From: Mermis nigrescens
Taxonomy: Eukaryota; Nematoda; Enoplea; Mermithida; Mermithidae
Direction of reading: 5' to 3'
Assembly (NCBI GenBank): GCA_036768485.1
Contig: JAVLUZ010000142.1
Span: 5,402,581-5,466,580, forward strand
Length of the DNA: 64,000 bases
Below the pieces are notes generated by a model. The model did no database searches, was not told the DNA's origin, and saw only the letters and a program-made list of their open reading frames with translations. The position numbers and the translations under genes are program-made. This document shows, piece by piece, positions 10,766 to 20,733 of the stretch (position 1 is the stretch's first letter; each line of letters opens with the position of its first letter).

Positions 10766-11798
10766 TGTCACACAATCCGTGCATGTAAGGCTACAACTAA
10801 TTAGATAACCTACCTAGAGTAATCGTAAAACATAAAGAATACCATCGTGCAAAAATAACTATCTGATCTGTTTAACCAGATATAAGTTGACTAAACAAAT
10901 CCAGATCCAGATAAAGATCGGGTTCTGATTTTCTGGCAGATCCAGATCCAGATCAGATAACCAGATCAGAAAATAACCAGATCTAGATCCAGATGATCTG
11001 GATCTGGATCTGAATCTGGATAAAAAAGATCAGATCCAGATGATCTTTTACATCACTAGTAATACGTCTATGTACTTACTGTATGCCTGTTTCCGTCGCA
11101 CCCACAATACATATACGCACAGCAATTACTTATATTAGCTGTAGCACATACATATACGAATAAGTCCGCATAACAATTTGACGGAAGGCCTTATCCCACT
11201 GATAGCCAGAATTTAGCCTGAATTAGAATTTAGAACGTTATTCCGAAACATGGCGACCAATTTATCTCGTAACAGTACATACCTACCAATGTAGGTATAA
11301 GTTTATATGTGTAGGTATTTTATTCATGTTTGCCGTTGCTGCACATGAATCGGTAGAAATAAATTTACTACCAAAATACCTATAGTACCTTGGTATGCAC
11401 ACTTCTACTGTGCTTACAATAAGCAATTTTAATTAATAAACGTGAATAAAGATGGATAGCAATATAACTTTGGTAAGTTTAGTAAAATTTCATCATTTAT
11501 TTCAATTATGTACGCAAGTTGAGTGGTTTGCACAATATAATGTTCGTGTCTGATTACTGTAGATGTCCGTGCGAATAGACCGAGGGCTATTGGCACGGCC
11601 GTGCCAATAGCCAGTGCCTCTAAACTTACTAAAATTTTATACTTGCACATTAGATGAAAAACCCCCAAAAAAACCTCAAAAATTTTGAAAAACCCCCATG
11701 AAATCCCCCGTGAGCTAAAACCCCAAAAAATCCCCCAAGGACCCCAAAATAACCCCAAAATGGGGGAAAACCCCCAACCTGGCAACACTGCGCGCTGC

Positions 11799-12187
11799 TA
11801 TACTTTTTTGAACTACAGTAATTTATCGATAATTTAATTTACTTAACATTAAGTACTTTTTACGCATTATTCGTATTTTGCGATTCGTGTGTCTTTGTAC
11901 ATTTGGTTGGAGTAGCTTCCTATATTTTTTGTAGTAGTCGCTAGAGCTTATTCCTTATTTATCGACTAAAGAATGTTTTTTTATGCTCAGTGTAACATTG
12001 TAGGATTTAAAAATGGAAAAATATATTATTGTATCTGCTGGCGATGAATATAGTTTCCTTTACAGAATAACTCATTTGACAGTTATTTTCCTATTTGTGT
12101 GTCTTATATATATATGCAGGTGTATATGTGTGCGCAGAATAAGTAGTCCGAATATTACTGTACTATGTCCATCTTGATTTTTAGAAC
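11799..12187. other. Unassigned AT-rich stretch
   Basis: This stretch lies between the composite's right TSD and the CACCCGGTGC element. I see no gene or clear repeat in it. Confidence 0.3.
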
Positions 12188-12363
12188 AAGCGTAAAGGAC
12201 TGTACCCGGTGCACCCGGTGCAAGTAGAAAACGTATGTAACTACCGTAATAATTTTTTTGTTTTTTTTGGCTCATTTCTTCCGAATAGTGATCTTTCAAG
12301 GTACCTAATCCATAATTCTTGCTTAGGCGGCACTTATGCAGTTTAGTGCCCACCGTATTTACC

Positions 12364-12652
12364 GTTTTTTCTCAGCGATTTGGTTGACATTATAGACCAG
12401 ACCCAAAATTTTTTTCCACTCTTTCCGACCTTTTTCCACGTTTTTGGGAGGTCTAAAAACGTTAAAAATAGAGCGCTTGTGTCGAAAAATCAGTGTTTTT
12501 TAAGTAGAAAATTCTATGCACACATGCAATAGCGGTGTTTGATGCACTTTTTGTATAAACATTTCGCGCTCTACAAGAAATATCACGATCAGTATACGCT
12601 ATTTCTGTTGAAACTTGAATTTCCTTCCTTTAGTAAAGCATTTAGCCAATTC
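12364..12652 (+). repeat. Direct repeat R1, first copy
   Basis: The block beginning GATTTGGTTGACATTATAGA reappears at 14274-14545 in the same orientation, with scattered substitutions (for example TAGCGGTGTTTGATGCACTT in both). It is non-coding. Confidence 0.7.
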
Positions 12653-13182
12653 TGAAAACGGTTTTGATAATTAAAACTATAGGAGTTTTTGAAGAATATA
12701 GTGTGAACCGATTTTGCGCCATTCCGGCAGAACTGCCATACAATTGCGCAAAAGCGATACTTTGTGTCACTAAAAGACGCGGAAAAAGAAATAAACCAAA
12801 TCCATACAAAACTCACATAGTTACGATACTTTCAAACATAATACTTCGACACTCACCATTTTGAGCCACTTTTAGGAATTTTTGCAGTTTATCAAAAGTT
12901 TTCAATTTTTACTACAAACATATTTTTCTACCATTCTCAAGGTCACAGATTACAAAAAATTAAGTTATACTGCGCAAAAACCAAGATTGAAGAAAAAATT
13001 TTTGTAATTTTTTGCACAAATTTTCAAATTTTTTTTTCAAATTCCATAATTTTTAGCATTGTTGACATCCAGTTAAAGATTTCTACTTAAATCGATTCAA
13101 ACAGCATTTCTGGATTATCTCAAAGTTCCATCCATTTGAATATTCAAACAGTGGGATGCAGAATAACATCTACCCAATTTAG

Positions 13183-13298
13183 GTCGACCTAAGCATCTAC
13201 ACATCGACCTGAGCATCTACACATCGACCTAAGCATCTATACATCGACCTAAGCATCTATACCTCGATCTAAGCGGGAGAGACCTCGACCTAAGCAGC
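13183..13298 (+). repeat. Tandem 20-bp repeat
   Basis: About five or six units of ACATCGACCTAAGCATCTAT type stand head to tail, decaying at the right end into CTCGACCTAAGC words. Further CGACCTAAG words lie at about 14190-14240. There is no link to a gene. Confidence 0.8.
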
Positions 13299-13789
13299 CG
13301 AAATCACCTTCGCAGATACACTAAGCCTAAGCCTAAGCGTCATTAAAGCAGAAACTTGAATTTTTACATATCTTATCAAGTAAAATGACAGAAAAAAACA
13401 TGTATGTTTTTCAAATTTGAAAATTTTAAAACAAAATTTTTGTTCCGCGCAACAAGAGTCATTTTTTCGTAATCAACGAATGTCAGTTAAATATGTTTTT
13501 AAACCAAATTCGGAAAATTTTTGGTAACTTGTCAAATACCCCACTTTAATGTAGCTATATCCGGAGTAACTTGTTCAATCGTTTTGGCTCACATCGTCTC
13601 AGACTTTTCTGATGCCCTACTTTTTGAAACACCTCAGATCCACATTTATATTCTCGCTTACATTGCCTGCCATCTGAGTGCATTTATGACAAAATAAAGT
13701 ACCGTAAGTATATTTTCACCAATATTAGTCCGTTTTCCATGAAATTTTTTTCCGCACTCTCTTTTTGCATGTCCTCATCATTTCAACCA

Positions 13790-14098
13790 AATTTTAGCTG
13801 TCTCAAATCATTTTTGCATTACGAAAACTAACTAAATCCGTGCAGAAGGTGAGGATTTTCGATCGTAGTGAAGTTCCAGACCAGATTGTCGATAAAAATG
13901 CTGCAATTGGCGGGGCACGGCTTAAAGATTAATAACAAGTAAGAATTAAATCAATTAAAATTTTTTGAAGTTTTATCTCTCTAAAACGCATTTTTAACAT
14001 TACAAAAATTTTCCACGAATGCCAACCAAGCCCAAAAATTTTTTCATTTCCCAAAATTTTGGTTGACAAATAGACCAAAAAGTGGAAAAAACGGTGAC
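13790..14098 (+). repeat. Direct repeat R2, first copy (empty hairpin site)
   Basis: This aligns with 14625-14936. At 13956/13957 it reads AATCAATT then AAAATTTTTT, exactly where the second copy carries an extra 15-bp palindrome. Confidence 0.75.
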
Positions 14099-14273
14099 CG
14101 GGTGCAGTCTTTAGACACTCATCTATCTAGAACCTGCTCTGCTCGAGGTAAAAATTAGCGCAACATATTAACGCCTATATGTCAACCTGAGCGGGAGCGA
14201 TATCGACCTAAGTGGGAGCGAAATTGATCTAAGCGGGATTACTACCATCATCGTTTTTTTAAAAGCGATTTGG

Positions 14274-14545
14274 TTGATATAGACCAGACCCAAAATTTTT
14301 TTAACTTTTTCCACCCTTTTTCCAAATTTTTTGGGAGGTCTAAAAACGTTAAAAATAGAGCGCCTGTGTTAAAAAATCACTATTTTTAAGTATAAAATCT
14401 TATGTACACATGTAATAGCGGTGTTTGATGCACTTTTTGTATGAAAATTTAGCGCTCTACTAGAAATATCACGATCAGTATACGTCATTTCTGTTGAAAC
14501 TTGAATTTTCTTCCTTCAGTAAAGCATTTTAGCCAATTCTGGAGT
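14274..14545 (+). repeat. Direct repeat R1, second copy
   Basis: Counterpart of 12364-12652. In this copy R1 and R2 are nearly adjacent; in the first copy about 1.1 kb separates them, which suggests an insertion or a different internal history. Confidence 0.7.
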
Positions 14546-14624
14546 CTCTTTTGACAATAAAAACTGTAATTTATCAAATGGCGCGAAGCGCCAGAAAATT
14601 TTGAAATTTTAGCTCTCTAAAACG

Positions 14625-14936
14625 CATTTTTGCATTACAAAAACTAACCAAATCCGTGCAGGAGATCATGGTTTTCAATCGTAGTGAAGTTCTAGACCAG
14701 ATTGTCAATAAAAATGCTGCAATTGGCGCGGCGCAGGCTTGAAGATTAATAATAAGTAAGAACTGAATCAATTCGGCGCGAAGCGCCGAAAATTTTTGAA
14801 GTTATACCTCTCTAAAACGCATTCTGACATTACAGAAATTTTCCACAAATGCCAACCAAGCGCAAAAATTTTTTCCATTTCCCAAAATTTTAGTTGACAA
14901 ATAGACCGAAAAGTGGAAAAAACGATGACTACCATC
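14625..14936 (+). repeat. Direct repeat R2, second copy (filled hairpin site)
   Basis: Counterpart of 13790-14098. It contains CGGCGCGAAGCGCCG at 14774-14788 between AATCAATT and AAAATTTTT. Another copy of the word (GGCGCGAAGCGCC) lies just upstream at 14580-14592. Confidence 0.75.
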
Positions 14937-15052
14937 CACGTAAAATACGTGAGCGCAATCAGCTGTTTGTTTGTGTGTCCAAAAGATTTCGCGTTTTATA
15001 TTCTGCTGTCTTTTTTCCTTGTGATTATTCCAAATAAAGTATTAGTATTAGT

Positions 15053-16188
15053 TAGGGATCGACCGGAGCTCCGGCTCCGGCTCCGGCCTCCGGCTCCTCC
15101 GGCCATTTTTTGGTCCTCCGGCCTTCGGCGGCCGGAGGTACAAAAAGGGGCCGGAGGCCGGAGGTTTTTTGAACCGAATCATTTAATGCTTTAACGCTCT
15201 TCTTTTCTTTTGAAGCTTAGCACTCAGATTGCCTATTTTGTGAATTTGTACAAACAGGTTTAATAAGTGAAGCTGTGAATGTGAACACTAATGTGGCATT
15301 GTGAATGCACCATTGTTGAAATATTATATCATATATTTTGCTTAATAATGAATGAGAATATTTCAGATTGCAAAGCGAGCCGAGTCCGCGTTAATTCAGC
15401 GCATAAATGGATATAAATCTCTTTCGAGCAGTGTTTTTTTGTACAAGGTCCGTTTGTACATGTACGAAGATGGTCCCAAAAAAGTCTTTGTACATTTCGT
15501 ACACACAAATTTTTGGGTACTATAATATGGTACAGTAGCGATTTAAGTGTGGCAAAAACAGAGTTGTTCGACCTTTGGTTACGTATTTTAGCAATTTCTA
15601 GGTTTCTGAGGGCAAAAATCAGTAATAATCGTCTCAAAACGGCGCGAAGCGCCAAAAAATTTGGCATTTCTCCTTTCAAAATACAATTTCTGAAATTATA
15701 AAGATCCAAAAAATCTTTGCACATGTACAAAGACGGTCCCCAAAAGTCTTTGTACATCGCGCAAAATCTTTGCCGAATACAAAAAAACCATGCTTTCGAG
15801 TGACAGAATAACAAACTTGGTGCGACGTAGTCTGCTCACTTACTTTTTGAGCTATTACAGATTGTAGATATAAGTACATACAGACACATTGCTAAGCTCT
15901 TTATGCTATGTTTATTTGGGTATATAAATGCATGGCTAGATAATAAACATTCACTTCTACAGATCTTTTACATATCCATGAGCAATGTATTTATACAAAC
16001 CTATATACTGTACATCATATGAATTATATTTACGGCTTGTGAAAATTCTAGTTCACTGAAAATTCTAAGTTCACCTCCGGCCTCCGGCCTTCGGCCTCCG
16101 GCTCCGGCTCCGGCCGGAGCCGGAGGTGACGATGGCCGGAGCTCCGGCTCCGGCCCGGAGGAAAAAATGGACCTCCGGTCGATCCCTA
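15053..16188. mobile_element. hAT-like element (family C) with iterated CCGGAG ends, perfect TSD
   Basis: Both termini read TAGGGATCGACCGGAG on their own strand. The octamer GTATTAGT flanks both (15045-15052, 16189-16196). About 120 bp inside the left end and 170 bp inside the right end consist of CCGGAG/GGCTCC/GGCCTCC words. No transposase is visible. A family H MITE is inserted at 15429-15791. Confidence 0.85.
15429..15791. mobile_element. Family H MITE, copy 1 (perfect TSD CTTTCGAG)
   Basis: It begins CAGTGTTTTTTTGTACAAGG and ends AATACAAAAAAACCATG. CTTTCGAG lies at 15421-15428 and 15792-15799. The octamer fits the hAT preference nTnnnnAn. Inside are inverted TGTACAAAGA words and one GGCGCGAAGCGCC hairpin. 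Confidence 0.85.
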
Positions 16189-16469
16189 GTATTAGTAGTA
16201 TTAAGCCTAAGTCTATGAGAATAAAGAAAATAAAAAAAAATCGATGTTTTCGGCTATACTTTGTAGGTACAGGTGCACAGAGCAGGTTTTCGATGCTCGT
16301 GTAAAAAAGTTGCGAGCGGAGCGGATGAGATGCAGTGTGTGTGGCCAACCTCGGGGTTTTCATCCAAAACTCAAGGCTTTTAAGCTTTGGAGTTTTTGCT
16401 CCTATGCTTAACTGCCTGTAAATGGGGTTTTTTAAAAAGCCTGTGGGGGTTTTTTCGACGAGCTGCTAT

Positions 16470-18933
16470 CAGTGATCGGACCGAGGGTACTTTTTGGACC
16501 CTCGGCCTCGGCCGAGGCCGAGGCGACTTAAAACCCTTGCCTCGGCCGAGGCCGAGGCCGAGGCCGAGGGTAATGCCGAGGGTCAAGCTTATATACTTAT
16601 ACCCATAAATAGTACTCTTAGAATATTTTGTATGCACATGAGTTAGAGAATAATCGTAATATTAAACACTTTTTCGAATGTCAAACAATTAATCTTTATT
16701 TTCAATAATAGTAGATTAAATGTGTGAAGGATTTATTGAATAAAGTCAGCAGCATGAAAGCATACTTAATTTAACAAGTTGCCGTTGATGAAGACTTGGA
16801 AAAGTTAATAAAAAATATGGCTGAACAAGCACTTAAAAACTTATTACTATAAATAAGAAAACAGTGTCGAAGAAATAAACGAACAAACGAAATAAGCTAA
16901 GTAAAGACAGAACTGTAGCCATTGTTGTGCTCGCTTTTGCAGTAATGCATTTTTAAACACGCTTTTTCGGTCATCCAATTCTGGTGTGGCAGGTAATATG
17001 ACGGAAACTGCACTGTACTTTCCGATCATAGTTTCCCAAGGTCCAGAGTTGAGGGAAGGGTGAAATCCCAAAATGGGGGACCAGTAAATTAAGTAGTGTC
17101 TTTGTATGAGCGAACAAATTTTTGTAGATATTTTATATAAATATATTTTTAAAGATATACATTTTTACATACTGCCAGTGTGTGACCTGCAAGCGGCATG
17201 TAGTCCTAAACAGTGTTTTTTTGTGCAAGATACCTTTTTACATATACAAAGATGGTATCCAAAAGTCTTAGAACATTTTGTGCATGCAAATTTTTGTGTA
17301 CTATTATAGTATGGTACAGTAGCGATTTAGTGTGGTAAAACTGGGTTTTTCGACCTTTGGTAGTGTATCTTAGCTAATTCTTGGGTTTCTGAATATTTGA
17401 CATTTTCCCATTCTAAATGCAAATTCTACTGTTTTAAAGATACATATATAGGACAGACAATTACTGATGCGCCCAAAATTTTCGGAAATTTCACAGTCTT
17501 TGTCTCTCCAAAAATCTTTGTGCATTTACAAAGATGGTCCTGAAAAGTCTCTGTACATCATGAAAAATTGTTGCCGAATATAAAAAACAGTGGCCCTAAA
17601 TGTGATAATTCCGCTTGAATTTAGTTGATACTGTTAGTTCGGCGCGAAGCGCCGAAATTTTTATGAGCTTTTGATGAAATCTACACATAAAACTCGACTG
17701 AGAAAGCTAAAACAACTTGTACTACAAAATCAGAAATATTACAGATATTGTAATATGCCAATTAAATCTAGTAAGAAGCACTACTGTGCTTAGAAATCCA
17801 ATGCAACATCAGGATAAATTAGTCAATTTTATCTTTGAACGGCAAAAAAAGTGCAAAGTTATTAAATAGTACTTATTTTGCATAAAATTTTTAAAAACAG
17901 TATAAATAGATACAAAAGATATTTAAATCTGCATAAAGATGCCCAGATTACACAAAAATTGATTTTGGAGTATTTATTTCCCCTGCTTCAATCTAAATAC
18001 AGTATACTAGCGATATTTTGCGCGAAGCGCCGAAAATTTTTTGAAATTTCCTAAAATATACTGAAAAACGATATAATTAATATAACTTCGTTCAAGAAAG
18101 TATTTTAACATTGTATAAAAATGGCTCCAAAAAATGCACTAGCCGAAATTGATTCTTGGTAAAACCTACATTTATTGGCCATTTTTAGGTGCGTTTTTGC
18201 GATTTTCGGCCGAAAATTCGTGATCATTTACCCCCTCTCCCATGAAAATAGCCGAAAACCATACGTGTAACAGGGGGTTTCGGGAATCCCCCATCCACCC
18301 AGGGTTGGATGTCCTCCCCACACCCTTCCCTCCAACGTCAGAAAATTTTGACCCACCCTCCTATGCCGAGCAGCCCCTCCCAAAAATTTTGAGCTGTTGC
18401 ATGCATGTTTTATAGTGATAGTTTGTCTATTCACTCTTGCTTACATTCAAAAATACTGTATCACTTCGTGAAATTCTAATAATTAGCTGCACTTTTGCCA
18501 TAGTAAATATTAAGGTCAAAAAATATTCAAAAGGTTTCCACCAAAAATCGTCTGACAATGACTTGAGTCTTGTACCCTGAGAGGTTGGTAATAACCCTCC
18601 CTCACCCCAACTTTGGGAATGTGTGTATCCGATCTATGTAGCGAGCATGAGAATTAAAACTTAGTCATCACATGAATAATAAATTGGCACTTTGCTGTAT
18701 GTAACTTGGTGTAACTGGGTACGCGACTAAATCATAAGAAAAGTCTATAGGTAAAAAATAGCCTGTGTACTGCAGATGCATTCTGAATAGTTAATATTCA
18801 ACGGATATATTAAACTTATTCGAATTTGATTTTAACCCTCGGCGCCTCGGCACTTTTCAGCTTCGCCCTCGGCGCCGAGGCCGAGGCTCCAAAAAACGCC
18901 GAGGCTTGCCGAGGAGCCTCGGTCCGATCACTG
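16470..18933. mobile_element. hAT-like element A, copy 1, iterated CCTCGG ends
   Basis: The termini are CAGTGATCGGACCGAGG and, reversed, CAGTGATCGGACCGAGGC. The flanks GCTGCTAT (16462-16469) and GCTTCTAT (18934-18941) differ at one base. Roughly 100 bp inside each end is made of CCTCGG/CCGAGG words. The interior is non-coding, carries a family H MITE (17211-17592) and is shared, inverted, with 46626-49156. Confidence 0.85.
17211..17592. mobile_element. Family H MITE, copy 2, inside element A
   Basis: It starts CAGTGTTTTTTTGTGCAAG and ends AATATAAAAAACAGTG. The flanks GTCCTAAA (17203-17210) and GCCCTAAA (17593-17600) differ at one base. The copy at 48049-48436 occupies the same site in the second copy of element A, so this insertion predates the spread of A. 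Confidence 0.85.
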
Positions 18934-19365
18934 GCTTCTATACCTTGTGCGAGGGTGTGGGGTTTAAGGTGAGGAATTTTCGGGTTTTTCAAAATTTGAG
19001 TTGGCAACACTGACGAGACGCCCACCAGATGCACAGCATGGCCAGTCTGGTTGTTTGGGAGGGGCAGCCGATCTGGAGGGTCAAAAATTGACTTTTTTGG
19101 GCAAAATGACCTCACAAACTGGTTTACGCGCTAAAATAGCGTTAAGACTACATTATTACACAGTTTCTGGTCAAAGTTTTTGGTCAAATCGAAAAAATCA
19201 TTGCGATTCAGGAGCGCATTCAGTGATCTTTGGTATACCATCGATTTCTGTAATTTTCTGATGGATCACTCGTGAGCGCGTGCCTGTGTGTCTGTGTATT
19301 CGCATTTGTAGTTATTGTGTTGTCTCTTTTTTACGATACTTTAGCTTTGCTTTTTTGCATAAATT

Positions 19366-19421
19366 ATCATTATTATTATTATTTATTATTATTATTATTA
19401 TTATTGTTATTATTATTAATA
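19366..19421. repeat. (ATT)n microsatellite
   Basis: Imperfect trinucleotide run TTATTATTATTATT with occasional G. Confidence 0.9.
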
Positions 19422-19519
19422 TTTATACAATGTTTGTCCGTGATGTGAGAGCTTTGTTTTCTGAAAATTTTGAATAAACTCAAAATTTTTAAAATTGAAT
19501 CAAAATATTGTACTTGTAT

Positions 19520-19750
19520 CATACATGTAACAGGGTAGTATGGGGGGATCCCCCTACCCAAAGTCGGACGTCCCCCATCCCCTTAAAGCCAAAAAATCTT
19601 TGACCTCCTCCGATTTAAAAAACAATTGAATTTTTTGGCTGGTTTTGGCCGTTTTTGGCCAAAAATTAGAATTAATTTACCCCACCCCCTAAAAATGCCC
19701 TAAAAAATGCGCCTCCCCAATTTCGAGCCATTACATGTGTGGCATGTATG
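19520..19750. repeat. Family J repeat (CATACATGTAAC ends)
   Basis: The left edge CATACATGTAACAGGG and the right edge CCATTACATGTGTGGCATG form rough inverted ends around C-rich blocks (CCCCCTACCC, CCCCACCCCC) and AAATTTTTGGCC words. Diverged relatives lie near 18233-18420, 21815-22280, 22885-23330 and 47185-47460. No TSD was established. Confidence 0.5.
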
Positions 19751-19982
19751 ATGTGCTTTTTTTAGGAAATATTATTTATTAGGTGTACTCATATATAAAG
19801 TCTAAGGTGCTCCTAAAATTTCGATCGGTTGCGATGCAATACGGTAGACCTCAATTATGACATTCTTTGACAATGGTTACAACAATTACGGGAAAGGGTA
19901 CAATTCTTATGTAATATATTTATATTTTGGCGAATCATTTAAAAGGATAGTGGATAAATATCACTTGTAAATTTCTAACACA

Positions 19983-20725
19983 CACTGTTTTTTTTGTACG
20001 AGACAAATATTTTGAGGCTCGTACAAAGATTTTCGGAGCCATCTTTGTACAATGTACAAAGACTTTTTGGGGCAAAGTAATAGTAATTTTAACGTTTTTT
20101 TGAGTATTTTTTAGCAAAATTTCTAAAAATTTTCGGCGCTTCGCGCCGAGTATCATAATTACATTCTATTTAGCTCCAGGCGCGGGCATTAAACACTCCA
20201 AAATCTATCTGTAAGCATCTTTGTACAGATTGAAGCATCTTTTACATCTATTTCCACTGTTTTATAAAGATTTTATGCAGAAAAAAGAACTATTAAACAA
20301 CTGTGCACTGTTTTCTGCCGTTTGAAGATAAAATTGACTCTTTTATCTTTGCGTTGCATTAAATTCATTAGCAAATTGTTGTCTATTATGAGATTCAGTC
20401 AGCACATTGCAACCGCTTATTATTTATAATTGTGTAGCACAAGTCATTTTAACTTACTGAGTCGAATTTTATGTGTAATTTCAACCTAAGTCTCATGAAA
20501 ATTTTGGCGTTTCGGGCCGAACTAATGTAACCAGCTGAATTTAGGACAAAGTTACACCTTTTGCGAAGCGTGCGGGTCACGGATAACAATCTAGTAGTAT
20601 GTAAAAATGTGTACATATAATTGCATATCTATACGGTATATGTACAAAAAAATTTTCGCTCGTACAAAGACTTTTCCGGGGATCTTTGTACATGTACAAA
20701 GAGGCTCGTACAAAAAAAAACAGTG
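19983..20725. mobile_element. hAT-like element related to family H, perfect TSD CTAACACA
   Basis: It starts CACTGTTTTTTTTGTACGAG and ends CTCGTACAAAAAAAAACAGTG, with CTAACACA at 19975-19982 and 20726-20733. At 743 bp it is about twice the size of the H copies and shares TGTACAAAGA words and one hairpin (20134-20148). It is non-coding. Confidence 0.85.
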
Positions 20726-20733
20726 CTAACACA

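Larger units (their letters stand above)
8409..11058. mobile_element. hAT-like element (family D) with iterated GATCCA ends
   Basis: Both termini read TAGTGATGTAAAAGATC on their own strand and the octamer GTAATACG lies outside both (8401-8408, 11059-11066). Just inside each end is an array of GATCCA/CCAGAT words plus AACCAGATCAGAAAATAACC. The interior (about 8700-10800) has no recognisable transposase, only short frames and two inverted minisatellites. It is nested in the 9.2-kb composite. Confidence 0.8.
2585..11790. mobile_element. 9.2-kb composite hAT-like element with perfect 8-bp TSD
   Basis: The left end begins CAGTGTTGCCAGGT and the right end is its exact reverse complement. The identical octamer CGCGCTGC lies immediately outside both ends (2577-2584 and 11791-11798). 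CASTG-type termini with 8-bp TSDs are the hAT signature. Beyond 14 bp the two ends are not mirror images, although both carry CCCCC runs separated by A-tracts. No transposase is visible inside. Most of the length is later insertions, which have their own entries. It could be a non-autonomous element grown by nesting. A chance pairing is unlikely given TIR plus TSD. Confidence 0.75.
12188..14120. mobile_element. Element P, copy 1 (ACCCGGTGC termini)
   Basis: The left edge AAGCGTAAAGGACTGTACCC matches the reverse complement of the right edge, GGTGCAGTCTTTAGACACTC. The short copy at 36063-36273 has the same two ends, which supports a real family. No target duplication could be recognised, so the class is open. 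The interior holds a 20-bp tandem array and half of a larger duplicated repeat. Confidence 0.45.
16333..19012. mobile_element. Small hAT-like MITE (CAGTGTTGCCA type) split by element A
   Basis: The left end CAGTGTGTGTGGCCAACC and the right end TTGGCAACACTG resemble the 9.2-kb composite's termini. The flanks ATGAGATG (16325-16332) and ACGAGACG (19013-19020) differ by two C/T transitions. Without the 2464-bp insert and its TSD the element is about 210 bp. Confidence 0.6.

Noticed and set aside
9505..10784. Pro/Gln- or Gly/Trp-rich ORFs over the minisatellites
   Set aside because: They are produced by the tandem unit; reading frames differ between the two arrays.
13183..13298. Regular repeats considered as a CRISPR array
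   Set aside because: The units are directly tandem without spacers and the sequence is eukaryotic.
15329..15814. 161-residue minus-strand ORF
   Set aside because: It lies within a family H MITE and its flanks; homologous copies of the MITE do not keep the frame open.
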